64,000 nt of DNA, taken from JAISDD01 sp031553935 (lineage in GTDB: Bacteria > Bacillota > Syntrophomonadia > Syntrophomonadales > Syntrophomonadaceae). Both the position numbers and the translations under genes were made by a program. Under the pieces are notes generated by a model. The model saw only the letters and a list, made by a program, of their open reading frames with translations, was not told the origin of the DNA and did not search any database. The stretch spans positions 62,001 to 126,000 of the forward strand of contig JAVBKS010000003.1 in the NCBI GenBank assembly GCA_031553935.1, read 5' to 3'. This document shows, piece by piece, positions 8,055 to 16,950 of this stretch (the stretch's first letter is position 1; every line of letters starts with the position of its first letter).

Positions 8055-8939
8055 GTGAAGAAACTCGGAATCGCTCTAGGGGGAGGGGGATTAAGAGGGT
8101 TTGCCCACATTGGGGTTTTGCAAGTATTGGAGGAAGCAGGGATTCCTATAGAATACATGGCGGGCACTAGTATCGGCAGTATTATTGCAGCCTTGTGGGC
8201 TAGCGGCATATCGGGAAAGGATATGGAATCCTTAGCTATATCAATAAATGGAAGAGATCTATGGGACGTGGATTGTTGCGGCTTTATCAAAGCTATTTTA
8301 AGTATTAGAAGTGGTCTTCGCCTGGATGGTTTGCTGAAAGGGGATCGCATTGAAAATCTAATATACAAACTAACCGATGGCATGAATTTTAGTGAGGTCA
8401 AGAAGCCATTAGGAATAATAGCCTGTAATATAGATACGGGACAAGAGGTAATCTTCACCAATCAGAGACCCAAACATTATAATAAGTGGATGATTATTAA
8501 CCAAGCTAAGTTAAGCTCGGCAGTTCGAGCTAGCATCTCCATTCCTGGGACCTTTAAGCCTGCAGTGTTTTCAGGCATGCAATTGGTTGATGGCGGGGTC
8601 AGAGAAATTGTGCCGATTAGTTTTTTGCAATCTATATCGGCGGAGTATATTCTGGCAGTGAGTTTAGGTATCCAAGAGTTCAGTACCCCAGCTAGCGGAA
8701 TTATTGACATAATTTCCCGCTCCATAAGCATTCTAACCTATGAAACCTCGGAAGATGAAGAAAAGATATTTGCTGATTTAGTTGTTTATCCGCCAACTGG
8801 GCAAGTTGGGCTGAATGATTTTGATAAAGCTCAAGAAACCATCATTGCCGGCCGCAATGCAATGCGTGAACTGATGCCTGCTTTATTAAAAGGACTGATT
8901 GATCAAAAAAGTAACAGAAAAAAGATAATTTACATATAA
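8055..8939 (+). CDS. Patatin-like phospholipase / acyl hydrolase (RssA/YlbK-like)
   Basis: A 294-residue patatin-fold hydrolase. It shows the oxyanion-hole Gly-rich motif LGIALGGGGLRGFAHIGVL, the nucleophile elbow G-T-S-I-G and the catalytic Asp motif D-G-G (QLVDGGVREIVPI), so the Ser-Asp dyad is intact. No signal peptide, so it should act on membrane lipids from the cytoplasm. Start GTG 8055 is six bases after AAGGGGG. Bacterial members are annotated as esterases; the substrate is unknown. It stands alone between the spore-surface island and a small DNA-binding protein. Confidence 0.88.
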   Translation: MKKLGIALGGGGLRGFAHIGVLQVLEEAGIPIEYMAGTSIGSIIAALWASGISGKDMESLAISINGRDLWDVDCCGFIKAILSIRSGLRLDGLLKGDRIENLIYKLTDGMNFSEVKKPLGIIACNIDTGQEVIFTNQRPKHYNKWMIINQAKLSSAVRASISIPGTFKPAVFSGMQLVDGGVREIVPISFLQSISAEYILAVSLGIQEFSTPASGIIDIISRSISILTYETSEDEEKIFADLVVYPPTGQVGLNDFDKAQETIIAGRNAMRELMPALLKGLIDQKSNRKKIIYI

Positions 8940-8991
8940 TAGCCACAAAGCGGATTGTCGCAAAAGCAGCAATTGCAAAAGGAGGTTAGGT

Positions 8992-9159
8992 ATGGCGACA
9001 GATAATTTTGAACATGCGACATTTTATTTGACTAAGAGTCAAGTAGAAGATATAAGAAAATTAGCCAAACTGAATCAAATCTCGCGAAGTGCTCTAGTAC
9101 GCATGGTTATCAGAGAGTATTTAGCTAAGAATTTGGACATTATTGAAAAAGAAAACTAG
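8992..9159 (+). CDS. Small ribbon-helix-helix (CopG-like) regulator
   Basis: A 55-residue protein after GGAGG. The layout is one beta strand (HATFYL), a helix (KSQVEDIRKLAKL), the turn NQISRS, then a second helix (ALVRMVIREYLAKN). This is the classic ribbon-helix-helix pattern of CopG/Arc-type DNA-binding proteins, which dimerise through the strand. No toxin-like partner lies beside it, so a transcriptional regulator is more likely than an antitoxin. The target is unknown; spoIIR follows ~250 bases downstream. A clear terminator ends the unit. Confidence 0.75.
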   Translation: MATDNFEHATFYLTKSQVEDIRKLAKLNQISRSALVRMVIREYLAKNLDIIEKEN

Positions 9160-9186
9160 AACAGTTTTAGTTTCATAGATCTATAG

Positions 9187-9237
9187 AAAAAGTGTGTTCC
9201 TCTGCAACTATTATTTTAGGGGATTACACTTTTTTTC
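9187..9237 (+). terminator. Rho-independent terminator
   Basis: AAAAAGTGT pairs with ACACTTTTT, extended by an inner CC/GG, with a T-run of seven or more. It follows the ribbon-helix-helix gene. Confidence 0.8.
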
Positions 9238-9239
9238 AT

Positions 9240-9270
9240 GCTCAATTTAGGTAAGGCGGCGGGAAAATTT
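9240..9270 (+). promoter_or_regulatory. Candidate sigma-F promoter of spoIIR
   Basis: GGGAAAATTT (9261-9270) fits the sigma-F -10 pattern GGnnAnAHTR at 9 of 10 positions. The -35 (GCTCA at 9240-9244 for GYATA) matches only 3 of 5, with a 16-base spacer. spoIIR is transcribed by sigma-F in B. subtilis, which is why this was looked for. The 140-base leader is long. Confidence 0.3.
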
Positions 9271-9408
9271 GCCCTGCCAGGGGTAATCGACAGACATTTC
9301 GATAGCAAAAGCTGATTTCAAGAAAAGTAACTAATATGCAAAATGATTGAAGAACTTATTAAAGCAAAATTTATGGCAATACTAATTATTAAGAAAGGGG
9401 AGTGCATG

Positions 9409-9975
9409 ATGCGTAGATTTGGAGTCATATTATTATTCGTTTTCGTAAGCCTTGCCACCATGGGATATTATCAGCAGGAAACTGGGGGCGAAGATCAGTT
9501 TTTGCGTTTACATATTGTGGCTAATAGTGACAATGACAATGATCAAGAGTTAAAGTTACAAGTTAGGGATAAAGTTTTGCAAATAATGAATACCAGGTTT
9601 AATGGAGTAAGCAGTGCAAGCGAAGCTCAGAGAATAGCCCGGGCTGAAATAGATTTAATCAGACAAAGTGCGCAAGAAGAGATTCATTATAGAGGCTATG
9701 ATTATCCGGTTCAGGTTTATGTCGGTGAGTATGAGTTTCCGACCAAAGCTTACGGCGATTTAGTTCTGCCTCAGGGCAAATATGACGCTCTTAAAGTTGT
9801 TATTGGAGAAGGAGACGGCAAGAACTGGTGGTGCGTATTGTTTCCTCCACTCTGCTTAGTAGCTGAGAATGATAAGGGGATTAGCTTGAGTGCTCCGCAA
9901 GACGCCAAAGTTACATTGAAATGCCTGAAAATACTCCCTGAAAGCGTGCAGGAAAAGATTAAATCCCATTTATAG
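9409..9975 (+). CDS. spoIIR: Stage II sporulation protein R (SpoIIR)
   Basis: Secreted forespore signalling protein. In B. subtilis it is made under sigma-F and crosses to the intermembrane space, where it triggers SpoIIGA to cleave pro-sigma-E. Here an N-terminal hydrophobic helix (about residues 4-18) serves as signal or anchor. The family motif LRLHIVANSDNDNDQELKLQ follows, and the conserved C-terminal block NWWCVLFPPLC has the typical Cys pair. ATG 9409 lies six bases after GGGGAG (ATG 9406 three bases). Length (188) is normal. Its position before ispE is not the Bacillus order. Confidence 0.92.
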   Translation: MRRFGVILLFVFVSLATMGYYQQETGGEDQFLRLHIVANSDNDNDQELKLQVRDKVLQIMNTRFNGVSSASEAQRIARAEIDLIRQSAQEEIHYRGYDYPVQVYVGEYEFPTKAYGDLVLPQGKYDALKVVIGEGDGKNWWCVLFPPLCLVAENDKGISLSAPQDAKVTLKCLKILPESVQEKIKSHL

Positions 9976-10100
9976 CGGCATGTACACAGAAATAGCATCA
10001 ATAAACGCTCAAACGTCGAAATACTTCCAATCGTGACGAAACTTAATGATTGGCGATCCACTGTATTCCAGATATAATTGTTAAAAACAGGAGAGGTGCA

Positions 10101-10973
10101 GTGGATCAATTATTTAAGTGGGAGGCTCCCGCCAAGATTAATCTCACCCTAGATGTATTATTTAAACGTGCAGATGGTTATCATGAGCTAAGAACCATAA
10201 TGCACAAAATAGATTTAGTTGATAGAATAAGTATGAAAAAAGCAGAGCAAATAATAATAAGGAGCAATGATGCTTCTATAGCATGGGATGAAACCAATTT
10301 AGTTTACAGAGCGGCCCGCCTGATTTCAGAAACATACGATATTGGCGGGGGTGCTGAAATATATGTAGAAAAGCAAATTCCGATCGGGGCTGGCTTAGCA
10401 GGTGGAAGCACTGATGCTGCAGCAACTTTGACCGGAATTAATCAATTATATAACCTTAATCTAAATTATGAGCAACTTGCTGATTTGGCACAAAAAATCG
10501 GCTCTGATGTTACTTTTTGTTTGAATGAAGGGCCAGCAACAGCCTTAGCTCAGGGAAGGGGAGAAATATTAACTCCGCTTGAAATGAACGCGCCACTGAT
10601 AATGGTATTAGTTAAACCTGATATCCAGATTTCAACAGCTGAAGTTTACGGCAGCTTAGATCTAGAACAAGTAAAAATCAGACCGGATAATGATAGCTTC
10701 ATTCAGGCCTCTAGCCAGGGGTTGCTAAAAGATATGGCAACCAGCATGGCCAATGTGTTAGAAACGGTAAGTATCAAAAAATATCCGGTAATAAATAGGA
10801 TTAAAGAAAGATTAATGTCTACTGGCGCTATAGTTGCCTTGATGTCTGGCAGTGGACCGAGCACATTCGGATTATTTGCTGACCACAAGAGGGCGCAATT
10901 GGCGGCCAATGAATTAAAATCAGAGTTTGCAGAGGTCTTTTTAGTATCATCATATTTTAGAGGAGGGCAATAA
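10101..10973 (+). CDS. ispE: 4-diphosphocytidyl-2-C-methyl-D-erythritol kinase
   Basis: GHMP kinase of the non-mevalonate (MEP) isoprenoid pathway; phosphorylates the 2-hydroxyl of CDP-methylerythritol. Motifs: APAKINLTLDVL near the start, the ATP-binding loop PIGAGLAGGSTDAAATL, and the late motif ALMSGSGPSTFGLF. Length 290 is standard. GTG 10101 is chosen because GGAGAGGTG (10090-10097) precedes it and the protein then begins MDQLFKWEAPAKINL; the longer ATG 10050 version has no site. It is followed after one base by the GntR-type gene, whose ribosome-binding site lies inside the ispE end, so the two are translationally linked. Confidence 0.95.
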   Translation: MDQLFKWEAPAKINLTLDVLFKRADGYHELRTIMHKIDLVDRISMKKAEQIIIRSNDASIAWDETNLVYRAARLISETYDIGGGAEIYVEKQIPIGAGLAGGSTDAAATLTGINQLYNLNLNYEQLADLAQKIGSDVTFCLNEGPATALAQGRGEILTPLEMNAPLIMVLVKPDIQISTAEVYGSLDLEQVKIRPDNDSFIQASSQGLLKDMATSMANVLETVSIKKYPVINRIKERLMSTGAIVALMSGSGPSTFGLFADHKRAQLAANELKSEFAEVFLVSSYFRGGQ

Positions 10974-10974
10974 A

Positions 10975-11661
10975 GTGGAAGAAAAAAGATTAAAACCAGT
11001 TGACTTTGATTCATACAAACCTTTACGCGAACTTGTCTTAGATGCAATTAGAGAAGCTATTATTAAAGGTGATCTTAAGCCCCGGGAAAGGCTTATGGAA
11101 ATCCAGCTGGCTGACGAGCTGGGAGTATCGAGAACACCAATAAGAGAGGCGCTGCGCAAATTAGAATTAGAAGGTTTTATCGTAATGATACCCAGAAAGG
11201 GTGCATATGTCTCCGATATTTCCCTTAAAGATATTACCGATGTTTTTGAAGTCAGAGCAGCACTGGAGGGATTAGCTGCAGGCTTGGCAGCCGAAAGAAT
11301 TACTGATGAAGAAATAGAAGTAATGGAAAGGCTATTAGCCGAGAAAAACGAATGCATAATCAAACAAGATATGGAACGCTTGATTGAAGTCGACACTCGT
11401 TTCCATGACATGATTTATGTTTCGAGCCGTAATGATAAACTACTGCCTATAATAAATAATTTACGCGAACAGATTCAAAGATATAGAACTACTTCATTAT
11501 CTCATCCAGGTAGGATGCAGAATAGTTTAATCGAACATCGTGCCTTGGTTGAGGCTATCCAGTCGCGGGATCCAGTGTTAGCTCGCCAACTTGCACAAGA
11601 ACACATAGAAAATGCTGAGAACAGTATGATCGAAGCAATTAAGAAAGAGAACTTGGTGTAA
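10975..11661 (+). CDS. FadR-subfamily (FCD) GntR transcriptional regulator
   Basis: A 228-residue regulator. The N-terminal winged helix-turn-helix (about residues 15-75) contains the GntR signature LADELGVSRTPIREALRKLE. The C-terminal FCD domain is all helical with Asp/His positions (DTRFHDMIY, IEHRALVEAI, EHIENAE) that usually hold a metal and bind small carboxylates. The ligand is unknown. Start GTG 10975 uses GAGGAGGGC at the end of ispE. The next gene, a nucleotidyltransferase, follows after 11 bases, so ispE-gntR-nucleotidyltransferase is one operon. This slot holds purR in Bacillus. Confidence 0.9.
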   Translation: MEEKRLKPVDFDSYKPLRELVLDAIREAIIKGDLKPRERLMEIQLADELGVSRTPIREALRKLELEGFIVMIPRKGAYVSDISLKDITDVFEVRAALEGLAAGLAAERITDEEIEVMERLLAEKNECIIKQDMERLIEVDTRFHDMIYVSSRNDKLLPIINNLREQIQRYRTTSLSHPGRMQNSLIEHRALVEAIQSRDPVLARQLAQEHIENAENSMIEAIKKENLV

Positions 11662-11672
11662 GTGGAGGTATT

Positions 11673-12452
11673 ATGCAATTTGATGCGATTATTCTCGCAG
11701 GGGGCAAGAGCGGCCAGGAGCTGAAAAAAATATCGCCTTATGATAATGAGGCTTTTTTGATAATTGGCAGCTACCCCATGATTTATTATGTGTACAGTTC
11801 TTTGCGCGCATCTAACTATATTAGAAATATAATTATTAGCGGCCCGGTTGAATCCTTGAAGGCTCTTTTTGCCAAAGATGAACAAGTGCATTTTGCCGAA
11901 CCCGGCGAAGATATTGCCTCTAGCTTAACTCATTCTATCGATGTGCTAGAAAGGATGGACGACCCCACCGAGAGGATATTAATATTGCCATCAGATATCC
12001 CCTTTATTACCCCGGGGGCTATTAATGACTTTATCATGCGCAGCATGAATTATGAGGCTGATTTTTTCTATCCACTAACCAGCAAAGAAGTAAATGAAAA
12101 AAAATATCCGGAAGTTAAAAGGACTTATTTCAGATTACGCGAAGGCATATTTACTGGAGGAAATCTTTTTTTAGTAAATCGCATATTCGTGCGCGATGCT
12201 ATCACCAAGGCTCGAGAAATTATTACCAGACGAAAAAACCCTCTTGCTATCGCTCGTCTATTCGGTCTTTCCATTTTATTACGCTATTTGTTTAAGCATT
12301 TAACCATTGAGAGCGCAGAAAAGACCTTCGAAGAAACATTTGGCTTTAAGGGCAAAGCAATAATCTCGCCATTTGCAGAGGTTGGGGTAGATGTTGACAA
12401 ACCAAGTGATCTTATCCTTGCCCAAAAACATTTAGCAGGAGTCGAGCTTTGA
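11673..12452 (+). CDS. MobA-like nucleotidyltransferase family protein
   Basis: A 259-residue GT-A-like nucleotidyltransferase. It opens with FDAIILAGGKSGQELKK, a variant of the NTP-binding loop (LAGGxSxR, where the usual Arg is replaced), has a central acidic ILPSDIPFITPGA (the metal-binding D) and ends with a helical region and SPFAEVGVDVDKPSDL. The last motif is typical of MobA-like and sugar-nucleotide enzymes found beside ispE in Clostridia. It probably transfers a nucleotide to a sugar, alcohol or cofactor, but the substrate is not determined. Last gene of the ispE operon; it converges on degV. Confidence 0.82.
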   Translation: MQFDAIILAGGKSGQELKKISPYDNEAFLIIGSYPMIYYVYSSLRASNYIRNIIISGPVESLKALFAKDEQVHFAEPGEDIASSLTHSIDVLERMDDPTERILILPSDIPFITPGAINDFIMRSMNYEADFFYPLTSKEVNEKKYPEVKRTYFRLREGIFTGGNLFLVNRIFVRDAITKAREIITRRKNPLAIARLFGLSILLRYLFKHLTIESAEKTFEETFGFKGKAIISPFAEVGVDVDKPSDLILAQKHLAGVEL

Positions 12453-12488
12453 AACACCTATAATTTGGATATCAGATACAAGAAATTG

Positions 12489-13409
12489 TTAGGATTTAAG
12501 CTTATCCCACCACGCGAAAAAGCTTTTGGAATGATTTTCAGCTTGGCTTTTTGCTTTTTCCATAAAAAACATAGATAATCCGCCTAAACCCACATGGGTT
12601 CCTACTGCTACTCCCATTTGCATAATTAATATTTCGCCGTCGAAAATTTCTTTTAGCCGCGTTTGTAGTTCGACCGCCCGGCTCTTATCGGAAGTATAGC
12701 CGATGATTACAAAATCAGTTAGTTTCTCATCTATACGCGCTTGGAATTCAGCTAAGTAATGCTTTATTACATTGTGTCGGCCTTTGACCTTAGCAACAAT
12801 AGCTCCCCGGCCATCCCGCATCGACATAATAGGTTTAAGATTGAAGAGTTTGCCTAGAAAAGCAGAAGAATTTGAGAGACGACCACTTCGGATAAGATGA
12901 TCTAAATTATCTACCGCTAAAAAGTGTTTAACATTAGTCTTGCACTTTTCCATGAATTCGATCAAATTATCATAGGATGCACCTTTGTTATAGAGGTTAA
13001 GGGCATTTAGCAGCAGCCATCCGCTGCCGTGGCTCATGCATTTAGAATCTACTACATGGAATTTGATCTCAGAATCCGGGCTCTCTTCCATAAAGTATTG
13101 TTTAGCCACCATTGCTGATTGATAGGAGGCGCTGGTTCCGCTGGACATACAAACACAGATTAATTTGCGATAGCCATCGCTTACCGCTTGCTTAACGATT
13201 TCCAGGAAATCTGCAGGATGGGGCATGGAAGTAGTAGGATTAGTCTTGAAATTGTTAAACTCGCTATAAAAATAATCACATGTAATATCGATCCGGTCTC
13301 GATAGGTTTTCCCATCAATATTAATGGTTAGAGGAGCGATGGCGATTTTGTGCTGAGTAATTATTTCGTCGGTAAGGTCGCAGGTCGAATCGGCAATAAA
13401 TTTAATCAT
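12489..13409 (-). CDS. DegV family fatty-acid-binding protein
   Basis: A 306-residue DegV protein. It shows the N-terminal ADSTCDLTDEII motif, TSMPHPADFLEIV, the SSGTSASYQSA lipid-binding loop and a C-terminal domain with VGTHVGLGGLSMFFM. DegV proteins bind a long-chain fatty acid; some act as FakB subunits that feed exogenous fatty acids to the kinase FakA. No fakA is present here. The start at 13409 is set by GAGGAGG seven bases upstream on the minus strand, removing 28 residues from the longest frame. A perfect Spo0A box lies ~25 bases upstream. Confidence 0.92.
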   Translation of the reverse strand: MIKFIADSTCDLTDEIITQHKIAIAPLTINIDGKTYRDRIDITCDYFYSEFNNFKTNPTTSMPHPADFLEIVKQAVSDGYRKLICVCMSSGTSASYQSAMVAKQYFMEESPDSEIKFHVVDSKCMSHGSGWLLLNALNLYNKGASYDNLIEFMEKCKTNVKHFLAVDNLDHLIRSGRLSNSSAFLGKLFNLKPIMSMRDGRGAIVAKVKGRHNVIKHYLAEFQARIDEKLTDFVIIGYTSDKSRAVELQTRLKEIFDGEILIMQMGVAVGTHVGLGGLSMFFMEKAKSQAENHSKSFFAWWDKLKS

Positions 13410-13431
13410 TAAATAGCCTCCTCTATAATAA

Positions 13432-13440
13432 TTTGTCGAA
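13432..13440. promoter_or_regulatory. Candidate Spo0A box upstream of degV
   Basis: TTTGTCGAA matches the Spo0A consensus TTTGTCRAA at all nine positions. It lies 23-31 bases before the degV start. A single short match can occur by chance, so this is only a candidate. Confidence 0.35.
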
Positions 13441-13701
13441 GGAACTCGTATATTATACCATTGGATTCTATCCTGCCACAAATATTTAGTCAAATGGCCT
13501 GTTCATGAAATATAAACTAATGTTGCGTTACCATTGAAATAAGAGACTATACTAAGCCAATATGCCAATTGGTGGTTAACAAAAAATAAAAATCATCGAA
13601 TTTCGGATAAAATTTACTTTGGGAGCAAAAACAATCTAGAATTACGCTGTAATTTCTGGTAATATAAAGCAGTTAATATACCATTATAAGGAAGTGTAGC
13701 G

Positions 13702-14100
13702 ATGAATATGTCAAACAATTGCAGAAACAACAGATGTCTCATTGTTGAGGATAACTCATTTGCAGCAGAAATAATGGCAATTTTTTTTGATAGAAATGGT
13801 ATTGATTGCGAAATAGCTGAAAATGGGCAAATAGGATTACAAAAATTTTTGCAGAATCCTAAACTATATGATGTGATTTTTTTAGATCTGCAAATGCCGA
13901 TCATGGATGGATATGAGATGACCAAACACATTCGTAAAAGTGGTTTAGCAACAGCAGCATCAATCCCAATAGTTGCCATGTCAGGAACTATTACTGGAGA
14001 TTGGACAGGCGAAGAGAGTTTTAACTATTTCCTGAAAAAGCCATTTGAATTGAGTTGTTTACTTGGCGTGATCAGCGAAGTAACAAAACAAAACATTTAA
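13702..14100 (+). CDS. Single-domain response regulator (CheY-like receiver)
   Basis: A 132-residue stand-alone receiver. Acidic pocket RCLIVEDNSF, phosphorylation site D62 in VIFLDLQMPIMDGYEMT, the switch Ser in IVAMSGT, and the K113-P114 pair in FLKKPF are all present. No output domain, so it must act by protein contact or phosphotransfer. It resembles the second receiver of the hybrid kinase at 18499 (same LQMPIMDG core and spacing). It lies 20 bases before two AgrC-like kinases and is probably co-transcribed. RBS AAGGAAGTG. Confidence 0.9.
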   Translation: MNMSNNCRNNRCLIVEDNSFAAEIMAIFFDRNGIDCEIAENGQIGLQKFLQNPKLYDVIFLDLQMPIMDGYEMTKHIRKSGLATAASIPIVAMSGTITGDWTGEESFNYFLKKPFELSCLLGVISEVTKQNI

Positions 14101-14120
14101 GGGAGTAACGGTATTTAGTC

Positions 14121-15482
14121 ATGGAGTTAATGTATTCCGAATTTGCTTATTCGGTTCATATGCAGATCATGCTGGCGGTCATAACATTTATCGAGACATT
14201 TTTGTCAATGTACATGATTGCAAATGTAATAATGACTGTGTTTAAAGTTACAGCGAACAAAAAACAAAAACTACTGTTTACATTTATTAACGGCTCTCTT
14301 TTACAGACCGCTTTTATATATGGTATCTATTTGTGGGGTGGCATGGAGTCATTCACTCCACTACTTTATCTGCTGGTAGTAAATCCGAATCCCATTGCAG
14401 CTATGATATATTATTACAGTGCTCAGATAATATTTAGGTTATCCAATGAACGTTCCGTGAAATTAATGAGTTATATGTTCATGTTGTGGGCTATGAAAGT
14501 TACTATTGGCAGGTTTCTCCAGATTCTTCTAAATACTGAAACCGGCCATAATTACAATTATATGTTGGATGCTATGCAGCAAATGTCGGTGTTGACACTT
14601 TTCTTTTTTATTTACTGCATCGTACAGTACTTTTTGAAAAGAAGCCAAGTAAGTCTGAAATTTTCGCAAAACATGCTCTTTAATAAAAACCGTGAACTGG
14701 TAGTTTACTTTCTTGGTGCAAGCTTCATTTTTTCTGTGAATGTATTTATTCCTTTAATGATAGTTGAACAAGTGACGGCTAACATTATTGTTATTTTAAT
14801 TCTATTGCTGTATATCGTTATTAATATTTGCATAGACATTGTTAAATATAATCAACAAGCCATTAGTAATCGCGATGTTCATATCAGTGCTCTTTTTAGG
14901 GGAATGCAGGAGTTGCGCGGGATCAAGCATGATTTCAATAATATACTGCATACCTATAGCGGATATCTTGAATTAAAAGAGTATGAAGGGCTAAAAAACT
15001 ACCATGCTTCATTAATTTCAGCAACATCACATTCCGGGAATATAATGGAACTGGCGCAAAAGATGCAGGAAAACCCAACAATTATTTCATTACTCATAAA
15101 CAAGCTGGAGCAAGCCGAGAAAATGAGTGTTAATCTCCTCATCACTTTAAAATGCAATTTGGATAATATGCACATTGACAATATGGATATAGCTCGGATT
15201 CTTTCAAGTCTTTTGGATAATGCTATTTTAGCTGCTAGTGAGTCTGATCAACGCAAGGCGTATTTCACTATTGAACTTAAGTCAAACGGATCAAAGCTCA
15301 TAATAATTACTAATAGCACTTCAGGCAAGAGCAATCAGCGTCAACTAAAGAGAAGAGAGAATGAAATTAGGGGGCTTCAAATTGTCCGCAGTGTACTGAA
15401 TAAATATGGAAATTGCTCTTATCAAATTGAATACCGTGAACAGGAAATGACGGTATATATTGAGCTAAAGGAAACATCATGA
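14121..15482 (+). CDS. AgrC-like membrane sensor kinase, paralogue 1 (degenerate ATPase)
   Basis: A 453-residue membrane protein with six or seven helices in the first ~245 residues, then a HPK10/GHKL-type kinase. The H-box is IKHDFNN with H270. The N-box reads LLDNAILAAS, lacking the Glu usual in DNAIEAA, and the glycine-rich G-box is reduced to RGLQIVRSVLNKYG, lacking the GLGL motif seen in paralogue 2. It may therefore be a weak kinase, a phosphatase, or a partner of the next gene. No AgrD-like peptide or AgrB is nearby. Shine-Dalgarno AAGGGAG is 15 bases from ATG 14121, unusually far. Confidence 0.85.
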   Translation: MELMYSEFAYSVHMQIMLAVITFIETFLSMYMIANVIMTVFKVTANKKQKLLFTFINGSLLQTAFIYGIYLWGGMESFTPLLYLLVVNPNPIAAMIYYYSAQIIFRLSNERSVKLMSYMFMLWAMKVTIGRFLQILLNTETGHNYNYMLDAMQQMSVLTLFFFIYCIVQYFLKRSQVSLKFSQNMLFNKNRELVVYFLGASFIFSVNVFIPLMIVEQVTANIIVILILLLYIVINICIDIVKYNQQAISNRDVHISALFRGMQELRGIKHDFNNILHTYSGYLELKEYEGLKNYHASLISATSHSGNIMELAQKMQENPTIISLLINKLEQAEKMSVNLLITLKCNLDNMHIDNMDIARILSSLLDNAILAASESDQRKAYFTIELKSNGSKLIIITNSTSGKSNQRQLKRRENEIRGLQIVRSVLNKYGNCSYQIEYREQEMTVYIELKETS

Positions 15483-15507
15483 TATAAATGATCTAGAGGT
15501 GTAGTTT

Positions 15508-16875
15508 ATGGGCTCACATTTTGCATATTCTTTTGAAATGCAGCTATTATTAGCTGTTCAGTCGTACTTTACTAATACCCTAATCACCTTGCTCATCGCA
15601 AATCTCATTTTAACATTGGCAAACCAAGAAGCGTCGATGAAGCAAAAACTCAAATTTGCTGTTTGGATTGGCGCCGTATTCTATACAACTTATATTTATT
15701 TGGCATATTTTATTATGGGCATGGTCTCGTTTTCCCCAACTGCATATATACTAGTTGTAGGCCCGAATCCAATATTGGGATATTTATACTATTACATTGG
15801 AGTCAGAACCTTAAACCTATCGCCAATACGCTCGATCAAATTGATGGGATATTTCTTTACTTATTTCGTTTTTATAGTCAATGTCATGAGACTTAACATT
15901 GCATTTATGCCGATAGAAACATTTCCCCAATACAATTATCTTCAGAATGCTGGAAGGCAAGGAGTATATCTAATCATCGTGATTGTCATATATTACTTAA
16001 CCAAATTTGTCTTTAATAAAACGAAATTAACGGTAAGATTAGCGGATAGAGTTTTTATTGACATAAAAAGAGAACGTATTATTTTTCTGCTAAAACTACT
16101 ATTCTTGTATTCAATATCTACCTTCCTTCCCATGATTTTGCGGGATAATATTAGCGGCTCTGTTATTGTTATTCTAATACTTGTAATCTTTTTCGCCTAT
16201 AATATTGTCTTGGATCTATTTGCTTCGACGAAGCTAGAGCTCGAGAACAAGGAAGTTCATATTAATATCCTTTCGAAAGCAGTCAACGAGTTTAGCAGCG
16301 TTAAACATGATTTCTACAACATATTACAAACCTACAACGGTTACTTGGAAGTGGGCAACCTTGATCTGCTAAAGAAATACCATGCGTCGGTAATAAGTCT
16401 CACAACCAATGCAGGAAATTCCATTGATCTAAGTTCCAGAATGGATGAAAATCCTTCATTTATTTCATTGCTGGCGAACAAACTTGAATATGCTGAAAGA
16501 ATGAAAGTGGAAATGACAATATCATTACAGTGCAGTGCTGAAGACCTGTATATAGATAATCTGGATTTGTGCCGCTGTGTAGTTTGTTTATTGGATAATG
16601 CTATTGAAGCGGCATCATTATCAGAGGCCAAGAAAGTCTTTTTCACCTTGGAACTTAAGAATGACGACTCTAAGCTCATTATTGTCACGAATAGTACAGC
16701 CGAGGCGGTTGACATTCCAAAAATTAGCATTGCCGGAAATTCAAGCAAATCTGGGCATCAGGGGTTAGGGCTCGCCAATGTTAGAAACATAATGGCGAAA
16801 TATGGAAATTGCGCCTTTTATATGACTTACTACAATTTCGAATTGTCAGCGTATATAGAGCTTAAGAGGAGTTAA
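15508..16875 (+). CDS. AgrC-like membrane sensor kinase, paralogue 2
   Basis: A 455-residue paralogue of the preceding gene, 25 bases downstream. The shared N-terminus (F-A-Y-S near the start, VVGPNPI, YYY, RSIKLMGYF) shows tandem duplication of an uncommon sensor domain. The kinase half keeps the H-box VKHDFYN (H267), a proper N-box LLDNAIEAAS and a G-box GLGLANVRNIMAKYG, so it should be active. With the lone receiver it makes a three-gene signalling operon without its own DNA-binding protein. RBS GAGGTG. A strong terminator follows. Confidence 0.87.
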   Translation: MGSHFAYSFEMQLLLAVQSYFTNTLITLLIANLILTLANQEASMKQKLKFAVWIGAVFYTTYIYLAYFIMGMVSFSPTAYILVVGPNPILGYLYYYIGVRTLNLSPIRSIKLMGYFFTYFVFIVNVMRLNIAFMPIETFPQYNYLQNAGRQGVYLIIVIVIYYLTKFVFNKTKLTVRLADRVFIDIKRERIIFLLKLLFLYSISTFLPMILRDNISGSVIVILILVIFFAYNIVLDLFASTKLELENKEVHINILSKAVNEFSSVKHDFYNILQTYNGYLEVGNLDLLKKYHASVISLTTNAGNSIDLSSRMDENPSFISLLANKLEYAERMKVEMTISLQCSAEDLYIDNLDLCRCVVCLLDNAIEAASLSEAKKVFFTLELKNDDSKLIIVTNSTAEAVDIPKISIAGNSSKSGHQGLGLANVRNIMAKYGNCAFYMTYYNFELSAYIELKRS

Positions 16876-16895
16876 GAAAATAGGGATTACTTCAT

Positions 16896-16932
16896 AAAAA
16901 AGCCCGCCTTATGTTCAAAGGCGGGCTTTTAA
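16896..16932. terminator. Bidirectional terminator between convergent genes
   Basis: AAAAAGCCCGCC pairs with GGCGGGCTTTT: an 11-bp GC-rich stem flanked by A and T runs, placed between convergent genes, so it can serve both strands. Confidence 0.92.
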
Positions 16933-16950
16933 TGAAAAACTAATTAATTA

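Noticed and set aside
8036..8461. 141-residue minus-strand frame
   Set aside because: Opposite the patatin-like gene with intact catalytic motifs.
8992..9159. Ribbon-helix-helix protein as an antitoxin
   Set aside because: No toxin-like gene next to it; the flanking genes are a lipase and spoIIR.
10950..11411. 153-residue minus-strand reading frame opposite the GntR gene
   Set aside because: It is fully antisense to a gene with clear domain motifs; Ser/Ile-rich composition is typical of a shadow frame.
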